Source of the DNA: Parvibaculum sp035325945 | GTDB taxonomy: Bacteria > Pseudomonadota > Alphaproteobacteria > Parvibaculales > Parvibaculaceae | DNA length: 12,618 nt | Assembly (NCBI RefSeq): GCF_035325945.1 | Contig: NZ_DAOKYX010000046.1 | Location: 1-12,618 of the forward strand | Reading direction: 5' to 3' | Shown here: positions 1-6,094 of the stretch, piece after piece | Position numbering within the stretch: position 1 is the first letter of the stretch | How the letters are laid out: each line of letters begins with the position of its first letter | Made by a program: the position numbers and the translations under genes | The notes under the pieces: generated by a model | Database searches by the model: none | Told to the model about the DNA's origin: nothing | Seen by the model: the letters and a program-made list of their open reading frames with translations, nothing else

Positions 1-2
1 GG

Positions 3-125
3 CGGGCGGCGCTGAACGTGTTTCTGGGCGTTCTCTATGTGATTTTCACGCCTCGCATCATCAAGGCGTATAACTGGAAATTCATTTCGCGGCAGATGCG
101 CGGGCTCGTCTGGTTCAGGCGCTGA
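3..125 (+). CDS. C-terminal fragment of an unknown protein (5' truncated by window edge)
   Basis: An open frame enters from the left edge and ends at TGA 123-125, giving about 40 residues. It starts with a hydrophobic stretch (ALNVFLGVLYVIF) that could be the end of a transmembrane helix. A basic tail rich in Arg, Lys and aromatic residues follows and ends in WFRR. Codon use (G/C at third positions) matches the neighbouring genes, so I read it as the real end of a gene, probably a membrane protein with a cytoplasmic positively charged tail. I do not recognise the family, and too little is present to assign a function. It converges on the MFS gene, whose stop is 23 bases away. No terminator hairpin with a T-run is visible between them. 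Confidence 0.5.
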   Translation, partial: RAALNVFLGVLYVIFTPRIIKAYNWKFISRQMRGLVWFRR

Positions 126-148
126 CCCAAGAGCGATATGCCGAAACG

Positions 149-1600
149 TCACTCCGCCGCGGGCTGGCGCAATTCGTCCTCGCGTTTTTCTGTCGTGGAT
201 GCGCTTCTGTGGCCGCTGACCTCGTGGCCCGCATCGGTCGGCAACGGCAGGAAGAAGGCGAGCGGCGCGAGGCCGATCAGCGCGATGACGAAATAGGCCG
301 GGCTGAAATCGCTGGCGGTGAGTTCCGCCCTTCCGCTGAAGGAAAGCGTCATGTGCAGAAGGAGCGCGCCAATGCCGACGCCGAAGCTCAGCGACAATTG
401 CTGGGCGACGCTCGAAAGCGTGGTCGCGCGGCTCATCATCGGCAGGGCGATGTCGGCATAGGCGATCGTGTTGAGCGCGGTGAATTGCAGCGAGCGGAAG
501 AAGCCGCCGATGAGCAGGGTCGCGATGATCAGCAGGTGTGGCGTCATGGGCGTGAAAAAGCCGTAGGACGCCATGAAGGCGGCGCAGATGAAGGTGTTCG
601 CCAACAGCACGGTGCGGAAGCCGAAATACCGGATGATGGGACCCGCAGTGAATTTCATGACGATGGCGCCCGCCGCGCCAGCGAAGGTGATCATGCCGGA
701 GGCGAAGGGGGTTAGGCCGAAGCCGAGCTGAAGCATCATCGGGGTGAGGAAGGGAAGGGCGCCGATCCCCATGCGGAAGAGAAAGCCGCCCGTCACGCTC
801 GCGCCGAATGTACGCACACGGATGAGCGAGATGTCGATGATGGGCGCGGCGGTCGCCCGCGTGTGCCGGTAGTAGAGCGCGAGAAAGCCTATGCCTCCGG
901 CGAGCAGCGCCACCACGGCGGACGTCGGCAGGATGCCGCGGCCGACATTCTCGAAGCCGAACATGGTGGCCGCAAGGCCGATGCTCACGAGGGCAAATCC
1001 GATCCCGTCGAAGCGGTCGGCGCGCTCTTCCTTCGTGTTGGGGATGAAGATCATCGCCAGAATGACGCCGAGAATCCCGATCGGAATATTGATGAGGAAT
1101 ATCCATCGCCAGCTTCCATAGGTGGCGATGAAGCCTCCGAGCGGCGGCCCGACCACGGGCCCGATGAGAGCGGGCACGGTGAGCCATGCCATGGCATTGA
1201 CGAGTTGGGACTTCTCCACCGTCCGAAGCACGACGAGCCGCCCGACGGGCACCATCATGGCGCCACCCATGCCCTGCACGACGCGCGCAAGCACAAGCTC
1301 GGGCAGGCTGTTCACGAAGGAGCAACCGATCGAGCCCAGCGTGAATATGACGATCGCCGTGCAGAAGACCGAGCGCGCGCCGAAGCGATCTGCGATCCAG
1401 CCGGAGAGCGGAATGAAGATGCCGAGGCTCAGCAGATAGGCCGTGATGGCGAGGTTGAGCCGGAGCGGATCCTCGCCGAAGGATTGCGCGATGGCAGGCA
1501 GGGCCGTCGCGATCACGGTCGAGTCCAGGTGCTCCATGAAGAGCGCGCAGGCGATGATGAGCGGAACGAGAAAGGCCCTGGACGGCGCGGCTTCTGACAT
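149..1600 (-). CDS. MFS multidrug efflux transporter, DHA2 (EmrB/QacA) family
   Basis: This 483-residue inner-membrane protein is a predicted proton-driven drug exporter. The DHA2 signature LDSTVIATALPAIA lies in TM1 at about residues 25-38. Motif A (GWIADRFGARS) is at 67-77, motif B (LARVVQGMGGAMMVPVGR) at about 104-121, and the antiporter motif C (GPVVGPPLGG) at 147-156. WRWIFLINIPIG follows, typical of 14-TM DHA2 members. The length is normal for the family. The last 25 or so residues are a hydrophilic tail. The ATG start (CAT at 1598-1600) gives a short N-terminus just before TM1. The next Met (residue 22) would cut into TM1, so the first ATG is preferred, although no good Shine-Dalgarno precedes it. 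No membrane-fusion partner (EmrA type) is visible nearby. The substrate cannot be inferred. The upstream spacer carries a perfect palindrome at 1660-1671 that might be an operator. Confidence 0.93.
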   Translation of the reverse strand: MSEAAPSRAFLVPLIIACALFMEHLDSTVIATALPAIAQSFGEDPLRLNLAITAYLLSLGIFIPLSGWIADRFGARSVFCTAIVIFTLGSIGCSFVNSLPELVLARVVQGMGGAMMVPVGRLVVLRTVEKSQLVNAMAWLTVPALIGPVVGPPLGGFIATYGSWRWIFLINIPIGILGVILAMIFIPNTKEERADRFDGIGFALVSIGLAATMFGFENVGRGILPTSAVVALLAGGIGFLALYYRHTRATAAPIIDISLIRVRTFGASVTGGFLFRMGIGALPFLTPMMLQLGFGLTPFASGMITFAGAAGAIVMKFTAGPIIRYFGFRTVLLANTFICAAFMASYGFFTPMTPHLLIIATLLIGGFFRSLQFTALNTIAYADIALPMMSRATTLSSVAQQLSLSFGVGIGALLLHMTLSFSGRAELTASDFSPAYFVIALIGLAPLAFFLPLPTDAGHEVSGHRSASTTEKREDELRQPAAE

Positions 1601-1881
1601 CGGGGAACCGTGACCATGCTTCTGCGGGTGTCGGTACCGTAACTCGCACGGCGCGCGGTCCGGACGTCCGGCCCGGCCTCATCGCCGCCACCTGGGTCGC
1701 GAGGTTCGTGCTTCTAGACCCCTTCCAACGCCGCAGGCAAGCCATTCCGGCTCATTTCACATCACGTTGTCGTGGATTTGGCCGGTGCTATGGCAATTCC
1801 CTTTTGCCACGGCGGCCAATGCTTGCCAAAATGGGACAAAACAGGCGGCGCAGGGGGCCGCTGTCAGTATGGGGGGTAGTC
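1601..1881. other. Intergenic region between divergent MFS and small membrane protein genes
   Basis: This 281-base spacer must hold the promoters of the leftward MFS gene and the rightward small membrane protein gene. The only clear structures are short palindromes, CGGTACCG at 1632-1639 and the 12-bp CCGGACGTCCGG at 1660-1671. Candidate -35/-10 pairs exist on both strands but are weak: TTGTCG-N16-TATGGC near 1767-1794 on +, and TTGCCT-N16-TCTAGA near 1740-1713 on -. The + strand frame stays open back to ATG 1708. The Arg/Pro/Cys-rich translation of 1708-1881 looks like non-coding sequence, so I do not count it as protein. Confidence 0.5.
1660..1671. promoter_or_regulatory. 12-bp perfect palindrome, possible operator
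   Basis: CCGGACGTCCGG equals its own reverse complement. Extending three bases each side (GGT...CCC) adds two more matching pairs and one mismatch, so 8 of 9 half-site positions match. It lies about 60 bases upstream of the MFS start, where a TetR- or MarR-type repressor of an efflux pump would plausibly bind. No regulator gene is in the window, and GC-rich DNA yields such palindromes by chance, so the operator role is inference. Confidence 0.3.
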
Positions 1882-2229
1882 GTGTTGCCGGTCGATCTTT
1901 CGTCAACCTGGATTCCGTTGAGCCTGCTTGGCGTTCTTTGCCTCTACATGGTGTTCCTGTTCATGCAGGAACGCCGCGAGAGCAGGGCGCTGCTGGCAGC
2001 CGAAGCCGCAGCGGCGGCAATGGCGCCGGCCGAGCCAAGCTTTGCGGCTGCGCCCTCCGCTCCTGCCGCGCCCGTGGCTACCGTCATGGCCGTGAAGGAA
2101 AGCCCCGCCAGGCGCAAGCCGCGTCTCGTCTGGCGCACGGCGTGGATCTGGCTTCCCTTCATGGCCGGATTTGCCGGGCAAGCCTATCTCGACATCATCA
2201 AGCCGCTGGTCGAGAAGGCCGGGGTCTGA
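1882..2229 (+). CDS. Small two-TM membrane protein of unknown function
   Basis: From GTG 1882 this encodes about 115 residues. A predicted helix sits near residues 10-28 (PLSLLGVLCLYMVFLFM). A charged stretch (QERRES) follows, then a roughly 45-residue linker rich in Ala and Pro, a basic patch (ARRKPRLVWR), and a second hydrophobic segment at about 86-105 (WIWLPFMAGFAGQAYLDII). The GTG is preferred because a G-run (1871-1876) lies five bases upstream as a ribosome site and the sequence before it does not look like protein. ATG 1819, ATG 1831 and ATG 1708 are in-frame alternatives giving longer products. I do not recognise the family. The Ala/Pro linker between two membrane anchors suggests a structural or scaffolding role, but that is a guess. 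The stop lies six bases from the convergent MmgE/PrpD stop. Confidence 0.6.
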   Translation: MLPVDLSSTWIPLSLLGVLCLYMVFLFMQERRESRALLAAEAAAAAMAPAEPSFAAAPSAPAAPVATVMAVKESPARRKPRLVWRTAWIWLPFMAGFAGQAYLDIIKPLVEKAGV

Positions 2230-2239
2230 TCGCGATCAG
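2226..2239. repeat. 14-bp perfect palindrome spanning two convergent stop codons
   Basis: CTGATCGCGATCAG is self-complementary. It contains the TGA stop of the rightward small gene (2227-2229) and the TGA stop of the leftward MmgE/PrpD gene (TCA at 2236-2238). In RNA from either strand it could fold as a five-bp stem with a CGCG loop. There is no T-run on either side, so it does not meet the usual intrinsic terminator pattern. A weak bidirectional terminator or RNA-end stabiliser is possible, and so is chance. Confidence 0.4.
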
Positions 2240-3579
2240 GCGATTTCGAGATCGGGGAGCGCTCCGCCGGACGGAAGCTCCATGATCCCGTCGATGATGC
2301 GGTCGGGCTCGCCGACGCCGCCATGGGCGAGAAGCATCCGCGCCTTGGCGACCATGGCGTCGCGCGACAGTGGCGCTTCGGGGTCGCCCTTGGCGTTCTC
2401 GCGCCGCGCGGAGATCTCGCTGCCGTCGCGCAGACGGACGCGCACTTCCGCGCCCCAGGCTTTGGGATAGGCCGCGCGATAGGGGTCGCGGGCATGGATG
2501 GCGACCTTTAGCGCGAGGGCGGCGCATTCGTCGCGCGCGGCGGCCCCGAACGCCTCGAAATCGACAATGGGCAGGCTCAGCGCGGCGGCCACCGCATGCT
2601 GGAGCGAGAACTTCGCCTCATAGTCGCTCGTGGCGACGGGACGGTCGCAGACGTCGAGCGCGGCCTGATAGGTGTCGACCTCGACGGAGACGATTTCGCG
2701 ACCAGCAATGGCGGTGCGCAATTCCTCGGCGGCGTCGATAGCCGGATGTGTGTGGCGGCAGGACGGCCACGGCTTGATCGAGGTCCGCACGAGCTGCCAC
2801 GGCGCATCCGCCGCGCGCAGGACCGCATCGGGATCGGCGTCGGGGCAGGCGGCGCGAAAGAAGCCCTTCTCGCCCTCGAGAATCCGGGCGGGACCGGTGA
2901 AGCCGAACGAGGCGAGAAGCGCGGCCTTGAGGCCCGCTTCGGCGGCGTGCCCCGCATGGAGGTGCTTCGTCATCGCGCCGGTTTCGAGAAACTGCCAGAG
3001 CCCCGCCGACTGGCTGCCTGCGTTGCCGAGAGCGTGAACTGCGGCCTCGTCCGAAAGGCCGAGAAGCGCGGCGCCCGCCATGGCCGAGCCATAAGGCCCG
3101 CAGGTCGCCGTGTTATGCCAAATCCGGTAATGCGCGGGCCCGACCGCCATGCCGACGCGCGTCGTCGCCTCGAAGCCGTGAAGCACCGCTTCCAGAAGCG
3201 CGCGGCCGTCCGCACGGCGCCGCTCGGCGAGCGCCCAGGCCGCTGGCACGACCACGCAGCCCGGATGCACGACAGACTCCCGGTGGAGGTCGTCTGTTTC
3301 CAGAATGTGGCAGAGGCCGCCCATCAGGAAGGCAAGCTGTTCGGGATCGGGCGCGACATTCGAGCGCGACTTGTCCTGCCACCAGGCGAGCAGCACCTTG
3401 CCGGGGGCTGAATTCCGCCCGGCTAGAATGTTGGCGACCGCATCGAGGGTGAAGAGGGCTGCGCTTTCGAGGTCCGGGGAAGCAACCGGCTTCCTGCGGA
3501 TGAGGCCGACCAGCCCTTCCGTGAGGGACTTTCCTTGTTCCGCGATGCTGGCGGAGGCCGCCTTTGCGCTGCTCATCAT
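2236..3579 (-). CDS. MmgE/PrpD family protein (2-methylcitrate dehydratase-like)
   Basis: The 447-residue protein belongs to the MmgE/PrpD superfamily, which includes 2-methylcitrate dehydratase and cis-aconitate decarboxylase. Family signatures appear in order: ETDDLHRESVVHPG at about 94-107; WHNTATCGPYGSAMAGAALL at 154-173; KHLHAGHAAEAGLKAALL at 205-222, then GFTGPARILEGEKGF at 226-240; KPWPSCRHTHPAIDAA at 269-284; SDYEAKFSLQHAVAAAL at 318-334; and GDPEAPLSRDAMVAKA at 398-413. The length is typical. The start is one of two adjacent ATGs (3577-3579 or 3574-3576), behind a good GGAGG ribosome site about four bases upstream. No methylcitrate-cycle partner (prpB, prpC, acnD) is nearby, so true PrpD function is not supported. 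It may act on another hydroxy acid or as a decarboxylase or isomerase of small-molecule catabolism. It is transcribed divergently from rlpA. Confidence 0.9.
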   Translation of the reverse strand: MMSSAKAASASIAEQGKSLTEGLVGLIRRKPVASPDLESAALFTLDAVANILAGRNSAPGKVLLAWWQDKSRSNVAPDPEQLAFLMGGLCHILETDDLHRESVVHPGCVVVPAAWALAERRRADGRALLEAVLHGFEATTRVGMAVGPAHYRIWHNTATCGPYGSAMAGAALLGLSDEAAVHALGNAGSQSAGLWQFLETGAMTKHLHAGHAAEAGLKAALLASFGFTGPARILEGEKGFFRAACPDADPDAVLRAADAPWQLVRTSIKPWPSCRHTHPAIDAAEELRTAIAGREIVSVEVDTYQAALDVCDRPVATSDYEAKFSLQHAVAAALSLPIVDFEAFGAAARDECAALALKVAIHARDPYRAAYPKAWGAEVRVRLRDGSEISARRENAKGDPEAPLSRDAMVAKARMLLAHGGVGEPDRIIDGIMELPSGGALPDLEIA

Positions 3580-3625
3580 CTTGCCTCCGGTCGGCGCTGA
3601 AGAGTTATGGTCCCCAATCGTTAAC

Positions 3626-3640
3626 TTGCGCGCGGCGCAA
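3626..3640. promoter_or_regulatory. Inverted repeat TTGCGC-N3-GCGCAA, possible operator
   Basis: Two perfect six-base half-sites face each other across three bases, about 47 bases upstream of the MmgE/PrpD start on its own strand. The position suits a repressor or activator site for that gene and lies outside the predicted rlpA promoter. CG-rich half-sites of this kind are common by chance, so the role is inferred only from symmetry and position. Confidence 0.25.
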
Positions 3641-3682
3641 AGGAAAGCCCGGGCGCGTTACCGCCAAATTCGCCCGGTCAGC

Positions 3683-3711
3683 TTGCCGCCCAAACAAGGG
3701 CTGACTATAAG
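3683..3711 (+). promoter_or_regulatory. Predicted sigma70-type promoter for rlpA
   Basis: TTGCCG (3683-3688, 4 of 6 matches to TTGACA) is followed after exactly 17 bases by TATAAG (3706-3711, 5 of 6 matches to TATAAT). Initiation would fall near 3718, leaving a leader of about 90 bases before the rlpA ATG. This is one of the two clearest promoter-like sites in the window. Because rlpA, the carboxypeptidase gene and tmk follow closely on the same strand, it may drive all three. Confidence 0.55.
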
Positions 3712-3760
3712 CTTCCCTTATGTTCGTGCGCGTGAGTCGGGGGACGGAAGGAGATCAGCC

Positions 3761-3811
3761 GTGCCTCTTCCGGGTCGACATGTTCGCGCGGAACAAGGGG
3801 TATCCGAATGA
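3761..3811 (+). CDS. Candidate 16-residue leader peptide upstream of and coupled to rlpA
   Basis: A GTG codon at 3761 opens a 16-codon frame reading MPLPGRHVRAEQGVSE (GTG read as Met) and ending at TGA 3809-3811. It is preceded by a near-perfect ribosome site, AAGGAG at 3748-3753, with seven bases of spacing. That is stronger than the AAGGGG site of rlpA itself. The leader stop overlaps the rlpA start as ATGA, the classical arrangement for translational coupling. It lies downstream of the predicted start of transcription near 3718. No run of a regulatory amino acid (His, Trp, Leu and so on) is present, so attenuation by a specific amino acid is not suggested. It is too short to judge by codon bias, and translation is unproven. 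Confidence 0.4.
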   Translation: MPLPGRHVRAEQGVSE

Positions 3812-4875
3812 CCGGTTCAGCATCCGAAATGGCCTGCCGCGCGGAAATCGCACGGGGCCGGACGCCGTTTGCGTGGGCGGCCGTCCTGTTTCTGCCGCTG
3901 GCGCTCGCGGCCTGCACGACGAGCAAGCAGCCTCCTGTCGTCGGGCAGGGCGGCAGCTACAAGGTAGGCAAGCCCTATCAGATCAACGGCATCTGGTATT
4001 ATCCGCATGAGGATGAAAATTACGACGCCACGGGCATCGGCTCCTGGTACGGCCCGCAATTTCACGGCAAGTCGACCGCGAACGGCGAGGTCTTCGATCA
4101 GGAGGCGCTGACTGCCGCGCATCCGACGCTGCCGATGCCGGTTCTCGTGCGCGTGACCAATCTCGAGAACGGCCGCTCCCTTGTCGTGCGCGTCAACGAT
4201 CGCGGGCCTTTCGTGAATGGCCGCGAAATCGACCTGTCGCGCAAGGCGGCGGAGCTTCTGGGCTACGACCGCAAGGGGACCGCAAAGGTGCGCGTGCAGT
4301 ATGTCGGCCGGGCGCCGCTGCCTGGCGTCCCCGGAACGAATGTCACGGAAGTCGCATCGAGCCAGGACAGCTTCATCGCGCCGAAGCCCGTTACCGACGA
4401 AAGCGAGCGGAAGGTCGCGACGGCCTCCAGGCCCGGCGTCGTCAGCACGACCGAACTCGCCGCGCCTGCAGGCGTGAAATCGGCGCCGGTTTCCGCATCG
4501 CCCCTCCCGTCCTCGCCGGTTGCGACGAGCACGCCCGCGAGCAAGACGACGATGCGGCCGATCGGCGAGGAGACGCAGGTCGCGAGCAGCAATCCGGCGC
4601 CGCTGCCGGAAACGGTTCAGCAGGTGGCCGTGCCCGCCGGAACGAACATCTTCGTTCAGGCCGGCGCCTTCCGCAGCTTCGCCAATGCGGAAGCCGTGCA
4701 TCAGCGCCTGCTCGCCGAGGGCGTTCGCAATGTGCAGGTAACATCGACCATGGTCGACGGCGCCAGATTTTACCGCGTGCGCGTCGGGCCACTCGCCGAC
4801 GTGCCTTCCGCCGACGCCTCCTTGCAGGATGTGATCGGCAAGGGCCATGCCGGGGCGCGGATCATAGTCGAGTGA
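3808..4875 (+). CDS. rlpA: RlpA septal-ring lytic transglycosylase lipoprotein with SPOR domain
   Basis: The 355-residue outer-membrane lipoprotein cleaves glycan strands of peptidoglycan, in characterised RlpA proteins preferring strands stripped of stem peptides, and acts at division sites. A hydrophobic signal segment (about 21-35) ends in the lipobox LALAAC with Cys36 as lipidation site. A double-psi beta-barrel RlpA domain follows at about 75-165 (GIGSWYGPQFHGKSTANGE, then VVRVNDRGPF). Glu94, His105 and Asp131 keep the same spacing (11 and 26) as the residues I recall as essential in Pseudomonas RlpA (E120, H131, D157). A Ser/Pro/Ala/Thr-rich linker (about 185-275) leads to a SPOR domain (about 279-354, NIFVQAGAFRSFANAEAV), which binds denuded septal glycan. 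ATG 3808 has AAGGGG seven bases upstream. The carboxypeptidase gene begins 59 bases after the stop, and that enzyme acts on the same polymer. Confidence 0.94.
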   Translation: MTGSASEMACRAEIARGRTPFAWAAVLFLPLALAACTTSKQPPVVGQGGSYKVGKPYQINGIWYYPHEDENYDATGIGSWYGPQFHGKSTANGEVFDQEALTAAHPTLPMPVLVRVTNLENGRSLVVRVNDRGPFVNGREIDLSRKAAELLGYDRKGTAKVRVQYVGRAPLPGVPGTNVTEVASSQDSFIAPKPVTDESERKVATASRPGVVSTTELAAPAGVKSAPVSASPLPSSPVATSTPASKTTMRPIGEETQVASSNPAPLPETVQQVAVPAGTNIFVQAGAFRSFANAEAVHQRLLAEGVRNVQVTSTMVDGARFYRVRVGPLADVPSADASLQDVIGKGHAGARIIVE

Positions 4876-4934
4876 GAGGGCGGCCGTAGCCGTCAGCGTT
4901 CAGTATCTTTGAGCCGGAATAGGGAGCGTCACCC

Positions 4935-6089
4935 ATGACGAGATTGAAGCCCATCCTCACACTTGTCGCCGCGGCCTTTGCCGTTGCGATGCTCGTGTCG
5001 CGGCCAGCCATGGCCTTCGACACGACCGCGCAATATGCGGTGCTGATGGATGGCGCTACGGGCGACGTGCTGTGGGACAAGGATGGCGACACGCGCATGC
5101 ATCCTGCGAGCATGAGCAAGCTCATGACGCTGTCGATGCTCTTCGACGCTCTGAAGGCCGGAACGGTGAAACTCACGGACGAATTCCCCGTCAGCGAACA
5201 TGCCTGGCGCGCGGGCGGCGCGGCCTCGGGCTCCTCGACCATGTTCGCTCAGCTCGGCTCGCGCATTCCGGTGGAGACGCTCATTCAGGGCATCATCGTC
5301 CAGTCCGGCAACGATGCCTGCATCGCGGTCGCCGAAGCGCTCAAGGGCTCGGAGCCCGAATTCGCCAATGCGATGACGGAGCGGGGGAAGGAAATCGGTC
5401 TGACGAATTCGACCTTCGCCAATTCGACGGGTTGGCCCGATCCCGACCAGATGATGACGGCGCATGATCTGGCGCGGCTGGCGCGTCACATCATCTACGA
5501 CTTCCCGGAGTACTATCACTACTTCAGCGAAAAAGAGTTCACCTGGAACGGCATCACGCAGCACAACCGCAATCCGGCGCTCTTTCTCGACCCGACGGTG
5601 GACGGGCTGAAGACCGGCCACACTTCCGCCTCGGGCTATGGGCTCGTCGTTTCGGCCAAGCGCGGCGACCGGCGCCTCATCCTCGTGATCAACGGGCTGA
5701 CCAGCGAAAAGGCGCGCGCCGAGGAAGGCGTTCGCATCCTCGACTGGGGCTTCCGTGCGTTCAAGCAGTACAAGCTCTTCGCCGCTGGCGCCGTCATCGA
5801 GAACGCGCCTGTCTGGCAAGGCAATTACGGCCAGGTGCCGCTCGTTTCCGCCAACGACGTCAACCTCATCATGACGCCGGATCAGCGCAAGGCCATGAAG
5901 GTCTCGGTGAACTATACCGCTCCCATCCCGGCGCCGATCGCGGCGGGCCAGCGCGTCGGCACGCTGCGCGTCGAGGTGCCTGACAAGCCCGTGCAGGAAA
6001 TTCCGCTGCTGGCGGGCGCCAATGTGGACCGGCTCGGAATGTTCGGCCGCGCGGCGCATGCGCTGCGCCACATGATTTTCGGAAGCTGA
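4935..6089 (+). CDS. dacA: D-alanyl-D-alanine carboxypeptidase, PBP5 (DacA/DacC/DacF) family
   Basis: The 384-residue serine-type peptidase (S11) removes the terminal D-Ala from peptidoglycan pentapeptides in the periplasm, limiting cross-linking. A signal peptide occupies about residues 1-27 (cleavage after AMA). The three penicillin-binding motifs are intact: SMSK at 59-62 with nucleophile Ser59, SGN at 124-126, and KTG at 226-228. A PBP5-type C-terminal domain runs from about 285 to 360. A terminal helix (DRLGMFGRAAHALRHMIF) has the amphipathic character of a membrane anchor. The length fits the family. The ATG has an AGGGAG ribosome site. The gene follows rlpA by 59 bases and its stop is five bases before the tmk start, so it is probably part of the same transcript. 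The symbol within the family (dacA or dacF) is uncertain; alphaproteobacterial copies at this locus are often called dacF. Confidence 0.93.
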   Translation: MTRLKPILTLVAAAFAVAMLVSRPAMAFDTTAQYAVLMDGATGDVLWDKDGDTRMHPASMSKLMTLSMLFDALKAGTVKLTDEFPVSEHAWRAGGAASGSSTMFAQLGSRIPVETLIQGIIVQSGNDACIAVAEALKGSEPEFANAMTERGKEIGLTNSTFANSTGWPDPDQMMTAHDLARLARHIIYDFPEYYHYFSEKEFTWNGITQHNRNPALFLDPTVDGLKTGHTSASGYGLVVSAKRGDRRLILVINGLTSEKARAEEGVRILDWGFRAFKQYKLFAAGAVIENAPVWQGNYGQVPLVSANDVNLIMTPDQRKAMKVSVNYTAPIPAPIAAGQRVGTLRVEVPDKPVQEIPLLAGANVDRLGMFGRAAHALRHMIFGS

Positions 6090-6094
6090 TCCCG

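Larger units (their letters stand above)
3580..3807. other. Divergent intergenic region between mmgE/prpD-like gene and rlpA
   Basis: This 228-base spacer holds, from left to right, the GGAGG ribosome site of the leftward gene (next to 3580), an inverted repeat at 3626-3640, the predicted rlpA promoter at 3683-3711, and a candidate 16-codon leader ORF at 3761-3811 that runs into the rlpA start. No convincing promoter was found for the leftward gene, though one must lie near 3600-3680 unless it is read from an unusual site. Confidence 0.5.

Noticed and set aside
1713..1794. Possible promoters TTGTCG-N16-TATGGC (+) and TTGCCT-N16-TCTAGA (-)
   Set aside because: Too few consensus matches and non-optimal spacing. 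Kept only as a note in the spacer entry.
1708..1881. N-terminal extension of the small membrane protein back to ATG 1708
   Set aside because: The translation is Arg/Pro/Cys-rich without protein-like pattern, and no ribosome site precedes 1708. The G-run before GTG 1882 fits better, though ATG 1819 or 1831 cannot be excluded.
3817..4848. A long open frame (343 codons) on the minus strand across rlpA
   Set aside because: It is an antisense shadow of a high-GC gene. Its translation is Arg/His/Ala/Gly-rich with no domain, while the + strand frame has a clear lipobox, RlpA barrel and SPOR domain.
4929..6071. A 380-codon minus-strand frame across the carboxypeptidase gene, and similar long antisense frames over the M23, holB and metG genes
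   Set aside because: Each mirrors a well-supported gene. Compositions are low-complexity Arg/Asp/His-rich, typical of antisense frames in GC-rich DNA.
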